A stretch of 34,472 bases of DNA, taken from contig PWFB01000039.1 in assembly GCA_003553695.1 (NCBI GenBank), forward strand, positions 1 to 34,472. The letters run 5' to 3'. A program made the position numbers and the translations under genes. Under the pieces are notes generated by a model. That model was not told the DNA's origin, ran no database searches, and worked only from the letters and a program-made list of their open reading frames with translations. Origin of the DNA: Desulfonatronospira sp. GTDB lineage: Bacteria; Desulfobacterota; Desulfovibrionia; Desulfovibrionales; Desulfonatronovibrionaceae. This document shows, piece by piece, positions 1 through 10,724 of the stretch; the stretch's first letter is position 1; each line of letters opens with the position of its first letter.

Positions 1-17
1 ATGTTCAGATCAATCAT
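1..17 (-). CDS. Start of a leftward gene running off the window (partial)
   Basis: On the minus strand an ATG at 17-15 begins M-I-D-L-N and runs off the left edge. A GGAGG ribosome binding site lies at 26-22, four bases upstream, and a promoter-like pair lies at 108-80. Only five codons are visible, so the product cannot be named. The reading rests on the ribosome binding site and promoter together. Confidence 0.35.
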
Positions 18-79
18 AAGTCCTCCGGAGAATGTGAATTTTGGTTCAAAGCTGGCTTTGCCTGTAAAATTTCTATTTG

Positions 80-108
80 GCTTTAGCCAATTTGCAAGCT
101 TGTGTCAA
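80..108 (-). promoter_or_regulatory. Candidate sigma70 promoter for the leftward gene
   Basis: The minus strand reads TTGACA (108-103), a 17-base spacer, then TAAAGC (85-80). The -35 is perfect and the -10 weak (3 of 6). It sits about 60 bases before the ATG at 17, a reasonable leader length. Confidence 0.35.
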
Positions 109-335
109 AGGCTTTTTCCACATTTCCCACCCTGTGAAAAAAACCCCTGCAACTAGGATTTTCAAAGGATAAGCAGTAGTCGCCCTGCAAAAATAAGGCA
201 AAACAACTGAATAATTATTTCCTTATTCGCGAATATTTTCACATAAAATGTTATGATCTGTCTGCTTGCAGCCAGAACTTGCCCCGGCGGCATCAGGCGT
301 ATAAAAAATCCCCCCTGGACCTTAACCCATACCCA
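109..335. other. Intergenic region after the bactofilin gene
   Basis: This stretch lies between the end of the cell-shape operon and the leftward promoter and is AT-rich in its left part. It contains a perfect 12-base palindrome, TATTCGCGAATA (224-235), which could be an operator. No convincing hairpin-plus-T-run terminator is visible for the minus-strand operon ending at 336. Confidence 0.3.
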
Positions 336-710
336 CTAATCCACCTTCTCATCATCTTTCTCCGAGGGCAGAGCTGTGTCAATGTTGCCGTCCATATTGA
401 TCTCTCCCCTGATTACAGCCCCTTCTTCAACCATGAGAGAAGGGGTGTTGATTTTTCCGGTGATGTTGGACTGCTTGTACAGCGTAACCCTGGTCAGGGC
501 CTTGACGTCCCCTTCCAGGACCCCGCTAAGCATCAGCTGCCCCACACTGACTGTTCCCTTCACCACGGCATCCTGACCTATAATGAGCGTCCCCTCGGAA
601 TTTATCTCGCCCTCAAACTCCCCATCGACCCTGACGGTACCCTTGAAATCCAGCTTGCCCTTGTATGCAGTTCCGGTCCCCATGAAAGCATTTATTTCGT
701 CCTTGCCCAT
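336..710 (-). CDS. Bactofilin (polymer-forming cytoskeletal protein)
   Basis: This is a 124-residue bactofilin (DUF583) that would polymerise into a cytoskeletal scaffold, usually at the inner membrane, often recruiting cell-wall enzymes. The sequence shows the family's repeating short beta-helix turns rich in G, V and I (for example GTVRVDGEFEGEI, VVKGTVSVGQLMLSGVLEGDV), with a short charged C-terminus. The frame is open to an upstream ATG at 749. I chose the ATG at 708-710 because AAAGGAG (721-715) precedes it by four bases (TGAA), whereas the upstream ATG has no clear ribosome binding site. It is the last gene of the mreB-mreC-mreD-mrdA-rodA operon, 45 bases after rodA, which suggests a role in cell shape or local wall synthesis. 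Family identity is firm; the specific role is inferred. Confidence 0.88.
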   Translation of the reverse strand: MGKDEINAFMGTGTAYKGKLDFKGTVRVDGEFEGEINSEGTLIIGQDAVVKGTVSVGQLMLSGVLEGDVKALTRVTLYKQSNITGKINTPSLMVEEGAVIRGEINMDGNIDTALPSEKDDEKVD

Positions 711-754
711 TTTCACTCCTTTATCCCTGAATTTGAAAATACCCAGCATAGCTT

Positions 755-1861
755 TCAGCTCTTGAACATGTAGCGGCGCATGGAAACATTAAGTACCAGC
801 CCCACCATGATGAAGTTCACCAGGGCCGAGGTGCCCCCGTAGCTTATAAAGGGCATGGGAATACCCACCACGGGCAACATCCCCAGCACCATTCCCATAT
901 TGACCATTATCTGCAGAAAAAAATAAAAAAACACACCGACACACAAAAGGGAACCGAACCTGTCCTTGGCCTGCTGTGAAGATGACAGCACATGGTATAA
1001 AAAAATACAGAAGACCAGAAGAAGAATCAGGGCCCCTAGAAAGCCCCATTCCTCGCTGAAAACCGAAAAAGCAAAATCTGTATGTTTTTCAGGCAGAAAC
1101 CTGAGCTGGCTCTGGGTCCCCTCCATGAAGCCCTTGCCCCAGAATCCCCCTGATCCCACCGCAATCTGAGACTGAATGACATGATAGCCAGAACCCAGAG
1201 GATCCTGGGCTGGATTCAAAAAACTGAGCAGCCTGGTTTTCTGGTAGTCGTGCAGCATTAACCAGAACAGGGGGGCGACCAAGGGCAGCAGCACCAGAAG
1301 CACCTTGACCAGCTTTCTGTCTATACCATGGTATACAACTATGCCGGCCAGGAGAAAAAGTATGACCAGGGCCGAGCCCAGGTCCGGCTGCCTGGCCACC
1401 ATGATTACCGGTATGATGATAATTACAAGTACCTTTAGCAGGTCCCTGAGCTGAAGAGGATATTCATCCCGTGACAATATATGGGCCATGAGAATCATGG
1501 CACCCAGCTTCACCAGTTCACTGGGCTGAAAGCTTAAAAAACCCAGATGCAGCCACCTTTGCGCTCCGTAAATGGATACTCCCCAGAAAAAAACGCAGGC
1601 AAGCAGAATCAGGGATACGGCGTAAATATACCAGGACATGACCTTCAAGTGCCTGTAGTCGAAGGACATAACCAGAAACATGGCCAGAAAGCCCGCTCCT
1701 CCCCATAAAAGCTGCCTGCTGTAGAAATTGTTCAGAGTTGTTCCCTCGCCCATTCTGAAGGCGCTGGCGGAATAAAGATTGAGAACCCCGGCGGAGAAAA
1801 GCAAAGCCACCAGAGCCAGCATATACCAGTTTATATGCAGAACCAGCTGCCTGTCGATCAT
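755..1861 (-). CDS. rodA: Rod-shape peptidoglycan glycosyltransferase RodA
   Basis: This is a SEDS-family polytopic membrane protein of 368 residues that polymerises lipid II into glycan strands for side-wall elongation, working with PBP2. About ten hydrophobic segments are visible. Hallmarks include RQPDLGSAL, the extracellular segment LPEKHTDFAFSVFSEEWG containing the conserved Asp, and the C-terminal GIPMPFISYGGTS motif. Its ATG overlaps the mrdA stop by four bases (ATGA), indicating translational coupling with its partner transpeptidase. RodA is preferred over FtsW because of the mre/mrdA context. Length is normal for the family. Confidence 0.96.
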   Translation of the reverse strand: MIDRQLVLHINWYMLALVALLFSAGVLNLYSASAFRMGEGTTLNNFYSRQLLWGGAGFLAMFLVMSFDYRHLKVMSWYIYAVSLILLACVFFWGVSIYGAQRWLHLGFLSFQPSELVKLGAMILMAHILSRDEYPLQLRDLLKVLVIIIIPVIMVARQPDLGSALVILFLLAGIVVYHGIDRKLVKVLLVLLPLVAPLFWLMLHDYQKTRLLSFLNPAQDPLGSGYHVIQSQIAVGSGGFWGKGFMEGTQSQLRFLPEKHTDFAFSVFSEEWGFLGALILLLVFCIFLYHVLSSSQQAKDRFGSLLCVGVFFYFFLQIMVNMGMVLGMLPVVGIPMPFISYGGTSALVNFIMVGLVLNVSMRRYMFKS

Positions 1862-3657
1862 GGAAGGTCCTCTTCTGCCACCTTCTTGGGACTGAAGAGA
1901 TAGTCGTAGATGGACTTGACCACCGGGCCGGCTGCTCTGGAACCGGAACCGCCGTGCTCCACAAGGGTGGCCACTGCATAATTCTCATCTCCCTTTCTGG
2001 CAGTACTGATCATCCAGCCGTGATGCCTGAACCAGTAGTCAACCGCCTCCAGGTCGTCTTCTGCATGTTCAGGCATTAACCTCACCACCTGGGCAGTACC
2101 GGTCTTGCCCCCTACCTCCACATCCCTGGTCCGGAGACGTCTGGCTGTACCGCGTTCATTTTCCACTGTATCCACCATGGCCTGGTAAATAAAATCCAGA
2201 GTTTCTTCCTGCCACGGCAGGGGTTCAGGATCCAGCTTTTTTTCCTTAAGAAGAAGACTTGGTCTGTAAAGAGTCCCCCCATTGACCAGTGCTGCGGTAA
2301 AAACAGCCATCTGAAGGGGAGTGGTCTGCACAAAACCCTGTCCTATGACCATATTCAGGTTGTCCCCCCCTCTCCAGGCCTCGCCTACATTTCGAAGCTT
2401 CCACTCCCTGTCCGGTATGATACCGGCCCTTTCGTGGGGCAGATTGATTCCGGTATGCTTCCCCAGGCCGCTGTTTTTTGCAAATGGGCTCATCTTGTCC
2501 ACACCCAGCTTGCGGGCGAGTTTATAAAAATAAGTATCGCAGGACTGTACCAGGGCCTTGTGCATGTCCACATCTCCATGATGATGCCAGCACCTGAATA
2601 CCCGGTTACCCAGCCTGTAGCGGGCCCTGCAGAAAATTTCATCTTTTGGATCAAAACCCTCTTCAAGGCCCAGGGCGGCCATAACCGGCTTGAATACGGA
2701 ACCCGGGGGATAAGCGTTCTGGATGGTTCTGTTGCGCAGGGGCCTGTGCGGATTCTCAACAAGGTCCCTCCAGTCAGAATGGGATATGCCGAAAACGAAC
2801 TTGTTGTTGTCATACCCCGGGGTGCTCACCAGGGCTCTGACCTGGCCGGTATCGGCATCCAGAACCACCACCGCTCCGGTCTTTCCCTGCATCTGGTAAT
2901 AGATGTACTCCTGGAGATCCAGGTCTATGCTCAGTTGTACATCCTCCCCGGATACAGGATCATCCAGGATCTTTTCCCGCAATACCCTCCCGGCGGCATC
3001 CACCTCAAGCTGTTTAAGCCCCTTGGTGCCTCGCAGGGTCTGCTCCATGGTAAATTCAAGTCCGTGCTTGCCGACATTATCCCCCAGGCGCAGCCCGGGG
3101 TCTTTCCTGAGTTCCTCCTCACTGGCCTGAGCCACGTATCCCAGGACGTGCGACAGCACTTCTCCCTGCAGATATTTCCTCCTGGGCTGCACCATGATCT
3201 TTACCCCCGGCCAGTAAGGCACCTCGGTCTCCACCCTGGTCAACAGCTCGTAGGAAAGGTTGGATACCAGGACCTGCTTTTCAAAGGACCTGACCATGGT
3301 ACGCCCCCGATGGAACTCATCCTGGATCTGCTCCAGTGGGATGTTTGTCCACCTGCTTACCTGCTTCAGGGTCCGGTCGATGTCCGGGGTGTCCTCCCGC
3401 ACCAGGGCCAGGCTGTAGGAAGGCTCGTTTACCGCCAGCAGCCTGCCGTCGCGGTCCAGGAAAAGCCCCCTCGGGGCATAGACAAGCTGCCTGCGCTGCA
3501 CGTTGTCCTGGGCTTTTTCAAAAAAATACTCCGCCTTATATACCTGCAGATACCATAACCGCACCGCAAACACACAAAACAGGGCCACAATCAGAAACAA
3601 TAAAAAATTGTATCCCAGCCTTTCACGCAGCAGGCTTTTTTCTTGGAACAAACTCAT
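1858..3657 (-). CDS. mrdA: Penicillin-binding protein 2 (elongasome transpeptidase)
   Basis: This is a class B PBP of 599 residues that cross-links peptidoglycan in the periplasm during rod elongation. One N-terminal membrane segment (about residues 17-38) is followed by a pedestal/dimerisation domain and a transpeptidase domain. The catalytic motifs are visible: S320-V-F-K323 (SxxK), S372-C-D374 in the SxN position, and K518-T-G520. The SxN position reads SCD, as is common in PBP2. An in-frame TAA lies two codons upstream of ATG 3657, fixing this start. There is no good ribosome binding site, but the start lies 35 bases inside the end of mreD, so coupled translation is likely. The gene is followed by rodA. 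Confidence 0.96.
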   Translation of the reverse strand: MSLFQEKSLLRERLGYNFLLFLIVALFCVFAVRLWYLQVYKAEYFFEKAQDNVQRRQLVYAPRGLFLDRDGRLLAVNEPSYSLALVREDTPDIDRTLKQVSRWTNIPLEQIQDEFHRGRTMVRSFEKQVLVSNLSYELLTRVETEVPYWPGVKIMVQPRRKYLQGEVLSHVLGYVAQASEEELRKDPGLRLGDNVGKHGLEFTMEQTLRGTKGLKQLEVDAAGRVLREKILDDPVSGEDVQLSIDLDLQEYIYYQMQGKTGAVVVLDADTGQVRALVSTPGYDNNKFVFGISHSDWRDLVENPHRPLRNRTIQNAYPPGSVFKPVMAALGLEEGFDPKDEIFCRARYRLGNRVFRCWHHHGDVDMHKALVQSCDTYFYKLARKLGVDKMSPFAKNSGLGKHTGINLPHERAGIIPDREWKLRNVGEAWRGGDNLNMVIGQGFVQTTPLQMAVFTAALVNGGTLYRPSLLLKEKKLDPEPLPWQEETLDFIYQAMVDTVENERGTARRLRTRDVEVGGKTGTAQVVRLMPEHAEDDLEAVDYWFRHHGWMISTARKGDENYAVATLVEHGGSGSRAAGPVVKSIYDYLFSPKKVAEEDLP

Positions 3658-4108
3658 GCATTATGTACTTATTAAAAAAATTATATATTAACATCCAGAG
3701 GATAAAATGCACAGCAAACTGAATAAGCACGGACTCCGCATTCATGTGCACCGACTGACCAAGATCCTGCATACCGGCCATGACCATGACAAGACCTTTT
3801 TTATATACAGCAAGAAACAGAAATAATAAGGCCATGAACAAAACATTTCTGGATTCAAAAAAAATGCTGGCCAACGAATAGAGCATGGCCAGTCCTGCAT
3901 AATACAGGATAATGGTCCCGAAGGCCAGGTTACCGGTCCCCTCCTGCAGGAGCAGCCAGAAGCACCCCAGCCAGAAGGCTGCGTTGAAAAATCCGAACTG
4001 AACAAGCACCACAAGTCCCGGAGTGAAGAAATCTGTGCCGGGCACGAAAAACTGCCCCCAGATCGCAAGGAAGGTGAAAAAAATCCAGAATGCTGTATGT
4101 TTGAACAG
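3623..4108 (-). CDS. mreD: Rod-shape determining membrane protein MreD (probable CTG start)
   Basis: This is a small hydrophobic protein of about 161 residues with five or six membrane segments, lying between mreC and mrdA as is normal for MreD. The sequence after the chosen start begins FKHTAFWIFFTFLAIWGQFF, that is, directly with the first membrane segment as in typical MreD. No ATG, GTG or TTG occurs near this point. A CTG at 4108-4106 is preceded by AAAGGA (4120-4115) at six bases. The next in-frame upstream ATG (4204) lies 68 bases inside mreC, has no ribosome binding site and would add an atypical basic, Cys-rich tail. The C-terminus overlaps mrdA by 35 bases. Function is confident; the start is inferred. 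Confidence 0.85.
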   Translation of the reverse strand: MFKHTAFWIFFTFLAIWGQFFVPGTDFFTPGLVVLVQFGFFNAAFWLGCFWLLLQEGTGNLAFGTIILYYAGLAMLYSLASIFFESRNVLFMALLFLFLAVYKKGLVMVMAGMQDLGQSVHMNAESVLIQFAVHFILWMLIYNFFNKYIMHEFVPRKKPAA

Positions 4109-4136
4109 ATAAATTCCTTTACTTCTAAGTTCTTTG

Positions 4137-6229
<2,093 letters not shown>

Positions 6230-6381
6230 AGGGTGTATGTGTACAGCTAGCAGGTATCTTTTTTGGGTAAGGCCGTGTCTTCCCGGCAGCCACTGCTGTC
6301 TGTATTTCGTAATGGCCCCATCTAAAAAATAATATCAGAAGAAGACTCAACTGGCAATACAGCAAGATTGCGTTTTTTGGA

Positions 6382-7344
6382 ATGGATACTTATCACCAGC
6401 TCTCCAGCCACTGGAAAAAAAAATTCGGCACCCGGGTACAAAAGATCCCGCTGGACGCCGGTTTCCACTGCCCCAACAGGGACGGCACCCTCTCCAGGAA
6501 AGGCTGTGTATTCTGCAATCCCGCAGGTTCAGGTACAGGACTCTACTCATCAGGGATGAGCCTGAAGGAGCAGTACCATTACTGGCGTACAAAATTTCTT
6601 TCCAGGCAACCCAGCTCTTTGTTCGCGGCATATCTGCAATCCTACAGCAACTCTTACGGCCCTGCCTCCAGAATTAACAACATTTTGAGAGAATTAGACT
6701 CTCTGCCGGACCTGAGGGTTCTCTGCATAGGAACCAGGCCGGATTGCCTGGACCTGCAGAAAATCTCGATAATGGCCCGATTCCCAACCAAGGAGACCTG
6801 GCTGGAAATGGGCCTGCAAAGCTCCAATACAGAGACGCTTAAGCGCATAAACCGTGGACACACTGCTGAGGATTTTGACCATGCCTGCCGCCTGGCCCAC
6901 TCACAAGGCTTGAAGGTGTGCGCGCATGTCATCGCAGGGCTGCCCGGTGAAGAACTGGAGGATTTTTTGCAAACAATAGAGTTTGTAAACCGCCTTCCGG
7001 TCCAGGGAATCAAGCTCCATAACATGTACGTCTGCAAAAATACGACACTGGCCAGGTGGTGGTATGAAGGAGAGTACATTCCACTGCTCCGGGAAGAGTA
7101 CGTACAATGGGCCACAGCTGCCCTGAGCAGTCTAAGAGCGGACATTGTGGTGCACAGACTTACCGGAGACCCTACCGGTGACGAACTCCTGGCCCCTGAG
7201 TGGTCCAGGTCCAAAACCACCACAATAAACATGATCAGGGAAAACATGCAAAGCCGGGGATTAAAACAGGGAAGCAGTTACCAACCCGATCCTGTAGGTT
7301 TCTTTGCCAGGCCCTTGAGCACTTTCAACACCTGGCAGGAATAA
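6382..7344 (+). CDS. Radical SAM protein, YhcC/TIGR01212 family
   Basis: This is a radical S-adenosylmethionine enzyme of 320 residues with a 4Fe-4S cluster motif C30-X11-C42-X2-C45 within DAGFHCPNRDGTLSRKGCVF, the diagnostic spacing of the YhcC/TIGR01212 family. Further family features are CIGTRPDCLD, WLEMGLQSSN and AHVIAGLPGEE, which belong to the radical SAM barrel. The physiological reaction of this family is not established. The ATG at 6382 has little ribosome binding site, but the distance to the first cysteine is right. It is followed seven bases later by truA, so the two are probably co-transcribed; a link to RNA modification is only an inference. Confidence 0.9.
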   Translation: MDTYHQLSSHWKKKFGTRVQKIPLDAGFHCPNRDGTLSRKGCVFCNPAGSGTGLYSSGMSLKEQYHYWRTKFLSRQPSSLFAAYLQSYSNSYGPASRINNILRELDSLPDLRVLCIGTRPDCLDLQKISIMARFPTKETWLEMGLQSSNTETLKRINRGHTAEDFDHACRLAHSQGLKVCAHVIAGLPGEELEDFLQTIEFVNRLPVQGIKLHNMYVCKNTTLARWWYEGEYIPLLREEYVQWATAALSSLRADIVVHRLTGDPTGDELLAPEWSRSKTTTINMIRENMQSRGLKQGSSYQPDPVGFFARPLSTFNTWQE

Positions 7345-7351
7345 CCCGGAT

Positions 7352-8089
7352 ATGCGCGTAAAACTTACAGTCGCTTACGACGGCACCGGTTATCAGGGCT
7401 GGCAGATTCAGCAAAAAGGCGTCACTATTCAGGGTAAAATGGAAAAAGCCCTGTCTCGCATATGCAGTACCAATATTCGCGTCCACGGTTCCGGGCGCAC
7501 CGATGCCGGAGTTCATGCCCTGGGACAGGTTGCCCACTTTGACCCGCCCCTGCCGTACCGGAAAGTGCCCTGGAACAGGGCCTTGAATGCCCTGCTGCCC
7601 TCAAGCATCCGCGTCCTTGACTGTGCAGAAGCTGATAAAGAATTCCACGCCCGGTTTTCCGCCAGGGGCAAACAATACTCCTACACTCTCTGGACCTCCG
7701 GCGTATCTTTACATCCCCAGCGAAGGCATTTCGTATGGAACACAGGTCCCCTTGATCAGGAATCCATGCAGAATGCCGCTCACTGTCTGCTGGGAAGCCG
7801 CGACTTCAGCTCCTTTATGAATAAAGGCACCGAGATCAGGGACACAGTCAGAACTATTCAGCACATCTGTATCCTGCCCGGGCTTACCCCCCGGGAAACA
7901 GTGGTTTTGATCCGGGCCAGCGGTTTTTTGAAACAGATGGCCCGAAATATTGTCTCAGCCCTGGTCCAGGTCGGCCAAAAAAAAATCTCCTCCAGGTCCC
8001 TGGAGACTGTTTTAAGAAAACGTGACCGGAGACTTGCTCCGGCCACCGCCCCAGCCCGGGGACTGTGCCTGGACTTTGTACAATATTGA
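7352..8089 (+). CDS. truA: tRNA pseudouridine(38-40) synthase TruA
   Basis: This enzyme of 245 residues converts uridines 38-40 of the tRNA anticodon stem-loop to pseudouridine. The catalytic aspartate is D51 in GSGRTDAGVHALGQVAHF. Other family motifs are AYDGTGYQGWQ near the N-terminus, FHARFSARGKQYSYTLW and FLKQMARNIVSALVQVG. Length and architecture are standard. It is probably in one transcript with the preceding radical SAM gene. The stop is 88 bases before clpS. Confidence 0.97.
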   Translation: MRVKLTVAYDGTGYQGWQIQQKGVTIQGKMEKALSRICSTNIRVHGSGRTDAGVHALGQVAHFDPPLPYRKVPWNRALNALLPSSIRVLDCAEADKEFHARFSARGKQYSYTLWTSGVSLHPQRRHFVWNTGPLDQESMQNAAHCLLGSRDFSSFMNKGTEIRDTVRTIQHICILPGLTPRETVVLIRASGFLKQMARNIVSALVQVGQKKISSRSLETVLRKRDRRLAPATAPARGLCLDFVQY

Positions 8090-8142
8090 TCAAAAGCCTG
8101 CATTATGATAACAAATCCAAACACCGACAGGGCTCCAGATTA

Positions 8143-8170
8143 TTGACTTTTAGACAAAAAACATTACGCT
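8143..8170 (+). promoter_or_regulatory. Candidate promoter of clpS-clpA-aat
   Basis: TTGACT (8143-8148), a 16-base spacer and TACGCT (8165-8170). The predicted start site would fall at or within a base or two of the clpS ATG (8178), and no ribosome binding site precedes that ATG. If real, clpS mRNA would be leaderless or nearly so. The -10 match is only moderate. Confidence 0.4.
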
Positions 8171-8177
8171 AACGCCT

Positions 8178-8492
8178 ATGAGTAAAGAACTTACAGGCAC
8201 TCTGCCAACCCCGGAAACAGTATGGGAAGATCAGGCCAAAGAACCGCAGCGCTACAAGGTTCTGTTGCACAATGACGATTATACCACCATGGAGTTCGTT
8301 GTCCATGTCCTGCAAAAAGTTTTTCAGAAATCAGAGTCCGAAGCTATGCAGATAATGCTTAACGTGCACAAGAACGGCACAGGCGTATGCGGGATCTACA
8401 CCGGGGAGATCGCAGAAACCAAGGTAGCCATGGTAACCAGCATGGCCAGGAAAGAAGGTTACCCCCTTAAATGCACAATGGAAGAGGTTTAA
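8178..8492 (+). CDS. clpS: ATP-dependent Clp protease adaptor ClpS
   Basis: ClpS of 104 residues recognises N-terminal degron residues (Leu, Phe, Trp, Tyr) and hands substrates to ClpA. The degron pocket is visible: N32-D33-D34 in HNDDYTTMEFVV, M38, M60 and H64 (LNVHKNGTG). The N-terminal extension of about 25 residues that inserts into ClpA is present. No Shine-Dalgarno sequence precedes the ATG. The stop codon directly abuts the ATG of clpA. With the downstream aat this makes a compact N-end-rule operon. Confidence 0.97.
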   Translation: MSKELTGTLPTPETVWEDQAKEPQRYKVLLHNDDYTTMEFVVHVLQKVFQKSESEAMQIMLNVHKNGTGVCGIYTGEIAETKVAMVTSMARKEGYPLKCTMEEV

Positions 8493-10724
8493 ATGCTAAG
8501 CAAAGAATTGGAAAGAATAATCGCCAGGGCCATACGCGAAGTAAAGGTCCGGCACCATGAGTATCTTACTCTGGAACATATACTTTACGCCTACCTCATG
8601 GACAACAAGGGCAAGGAAGTCCTTTCGGACTGTGGTGTGGACCTGTTTAAACTGAAAAACCAGCTGGAAAGATTCTTCACCGATCACATGGAGGTCATGC
8701 CCCCCAGCGGAGACCGCGAAGTGGTCCAGACCATCGGGGTGCAAAGGGTCATGCACAAGGCCCTGTCCCAGATACAGTCCTCGGGCAAAAACATGATCCA
8801 GGCCGGAGACCTTTTGGCGGCCATGTTTGAAGAAGAAGAGGCTTTTGCTGTATACTACCTGCAGTCCCAGGGCCTGAGCCGACTTGATGTTCTGGAGTAT
8901 ATCTCCCATGGCATGGAGAAGGACCGCCCAGGTTCAGCATGCTCCGGTTGCAAGCCCAAGGGAAAGGACGAAAAAAGCGCCCTGGCCCTTTACACCATGG
9001 ATCTGGTGGAAAAAGCCGGAAAAAAGCTCATCGATCCACTTGTAGGCCGGGAAGAAGAGCTTAAGAGGGTAATCCAGGTTCTTTTACGACGCAGGAAGAA
9101 CAATCCAATCTTTGTAGGTGATGCAGGGGTGGGTAAAACAGCCATGGCAGAAGGTCTGGCCCTGCAGATAGCAGAGAAAAAAGTTCCTGAACCTTTTTTG
9201 AATACCAGAATATTTGCCCTGGACATGGGCTCGCTTCTGGCCGGAACCAAGTTCAGAGGAGACTTTGAAAACAGGCTCAAGGGAGTAATCAATGAAATAA
9301 AAGAAATCCCCGGTGCAATACTCTTCATAGACGAAATCCATACCATTGTCGGAGCCGGGGCTACCAGCGGCGGTTCCATGGACGCATCCAACATCTTAAA
9401 GCCCGTGCTGGCTTCAGGTGAAATCCGCTGCATCGGATCCACCACCTATGAAGAGTTCAAGAATCATTTCGAAAAGGACAAAGCCCTTTCCCGCAGATTC
9501 CAGAAGATCGAACTGCCGGAACCAAGCACCAGTGAAAGCCTCGAAATCCTGAAAGGCCTGCGACCATACTACGAGGAATTCCACCATGTAAAGTACATGC
9601 CCTCCGCCCTCAAGGCGGCAGTGGATCTTTCCGCCAGATATATCAATGACCGTTATCTTCCGGACAAGGCCATCGACGTACTGGACGAGGCCGGATCCAT
9701 CTTTGTCCTCTCCGGAACCGGCAGGACCAATAAGCAGATAACTCCCAGGGATATAGAAAAGGTGGTCTCCAGAATAGCCAAGATTCCCTCCAGGCAGATT
9801 TCATCATCAGACAAGGAGAAGCTCTTCAGCCTCGACGAGCATCTGCAGGATACCATTTTCGGTCAGGACAAGGCCATACAGACCCTGACAAAGGCTGTGA
9901 AACGATCCAGGGCGGGACTGCGGGAAGAAAACAAAACCATAGGCAATTTTCTTCTCATAGGTCCCACCGGGGTGGGTAAAACCGAGCTTGCCAGGCAGAT
10001 GGCCCAGGTCATGGGAGTCAGTTTCATTCGTTTCGACATGAGTGAATACATGGAAAAACACGCCGTGGCCAGACTCATCGGAGCACCTCCCGGGTACGTA
10101 GGCTTTGACCAGGGCGGGCTTCTCACCGAGTCCATCCGCAAGAATCCTTACAGCGTACTTCTTCTGGATGAGATCGAAAAAGCCCATCCTGATATGTTTA
10201 ATATCCTGCTGCAGATAATGGATTACGCCACCCTCACGGACAACAGCGGTCGCAAGGCCGACTTTCGCCATGTAACCCTTCTTATGACCTCCAATGCCGG
10301 GGCAAGGGAAATGAGTTCCCCCAGCATAGGCTTTGGGCAGGAGAATCAGGAAGACCTTACCGCCAAGGGGGTAAAGGCTGTTGAAAACATGTTCAGCCCT
10401 GAATTCCGTAACCGTCTTGATGCAATAATACCCTTCAACTCCCTGAGCAGGGAAATTATGCAGAAGATTGTGGACAAAAGCATCCGGGAACTCAATCAGC
10501 AGCTCAAGGGCAAGAAGGTCCAGGTTCAGTTGTCCTCACCGGCCAGAGCATGGCTGGCTGAAAAAGGCTATGACCCCGCTTTCGGAGCCAGGCCGCTGGC
10601 CAGACTGATTCAGGAACAGGTAAAGGATCCCCTGGCGGAAAAGATTCTGTTCGGACAAAATGACAAAAAGTTCCTGGTCAAGGTGGAACACGACAAAAAA
10701 AATGACCAGTTAAAATTTAAGTGA
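8493..10724 (+). CDS. clpA: ATP-dependent Clp protease unfoldase subunit ClpA
   Basis: This is an AAA+ unfoldase of 743 residues that threads substrates into ClpP. It has an N-terminal Clp repeat domain (about 1-145), a D1 module with Walker A GDAGVGKT (209-216) and Walker B ILFIDEIHTI, and a D2 module with Walker A GPTGVGKT (490-497) and VLLLDEIEKAHPD. A SIGFG motif near residue 612 corresponds to the IGL/F loop that docks on ClpP. The absence of a ClpB-type middle coiled coil and the partner clpS support ClpA. GAGG lies five bases before the ATG. No clpP is present in the window. Confidence 0.97.
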   Translation: MLSKELERIIARAIREVKVRHHEYLTLEHILYAYLMDNKGKEVLSDCGVDLFKLKNQLERFFTDHMEVMPPSGDREVVQTIGVQRVMHKALSQIQSSGKNMIQAGDLLAAMFEEEEAFAVYYLQSQGLSRLDVLEYISHGMEKDRPGSACSGCKPKGKDEKSALALYTMDLVEKAGKKLIDPLVGREEELKRVIQVLLRRRKNNPIFVGDAGVGKTAMAEGLALQIAEKKVPEPFLNTRIFALDMGSLLAGTKFRGDFENRLKGVINEIKEIPGAILFIDEIHTIVGAGATSGGSMDASNILKPVLASGEIRCIGSTTYEEFKNHFEKDKALSRRFQKIELPEPSTSESLEILKGLRPYYEEFHHVKYMPSALKAAVDLSARYINDRYLPDKAIDVLDEAGSIFVLSGTGRTNKQITPRDIEKVVSRIAKIPSRQISSSDKEKLFSLDEHLQDTIFGQDKAIQTLTKAVKRSRAGLREENKTIGNFLLIGPTGVGKTELARQMAQVMGVSFIRFDMSEYMEKHAVARLIGAPPGYVGFDQGGLLTESIRKNPYSVLLLDEIEKAHPDMFNILLQIMDYATLTDNSGRKADFRHVTLLMTSNAGAREMSSPSIGFGQENQEDLTAKGVKAVENMFSPEFRNRLDAIIPFNSLSREIMQKIVDKSIRELNQQLKGKKVQVQLSSPARAWLAEKGYDPAFGARPLARLIQEQVKDPLAEKILFGQNDKKFLVKVEHDKKNDQLKFK

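Noticed and set aside
2434..3558. 374-codon open frame on the plus strand
   Set aside because: It is antisense to mrdA, whose catalytic motifs are intact, and its translation shows no family features; it is a shadow of a GC-rich codon pattern.
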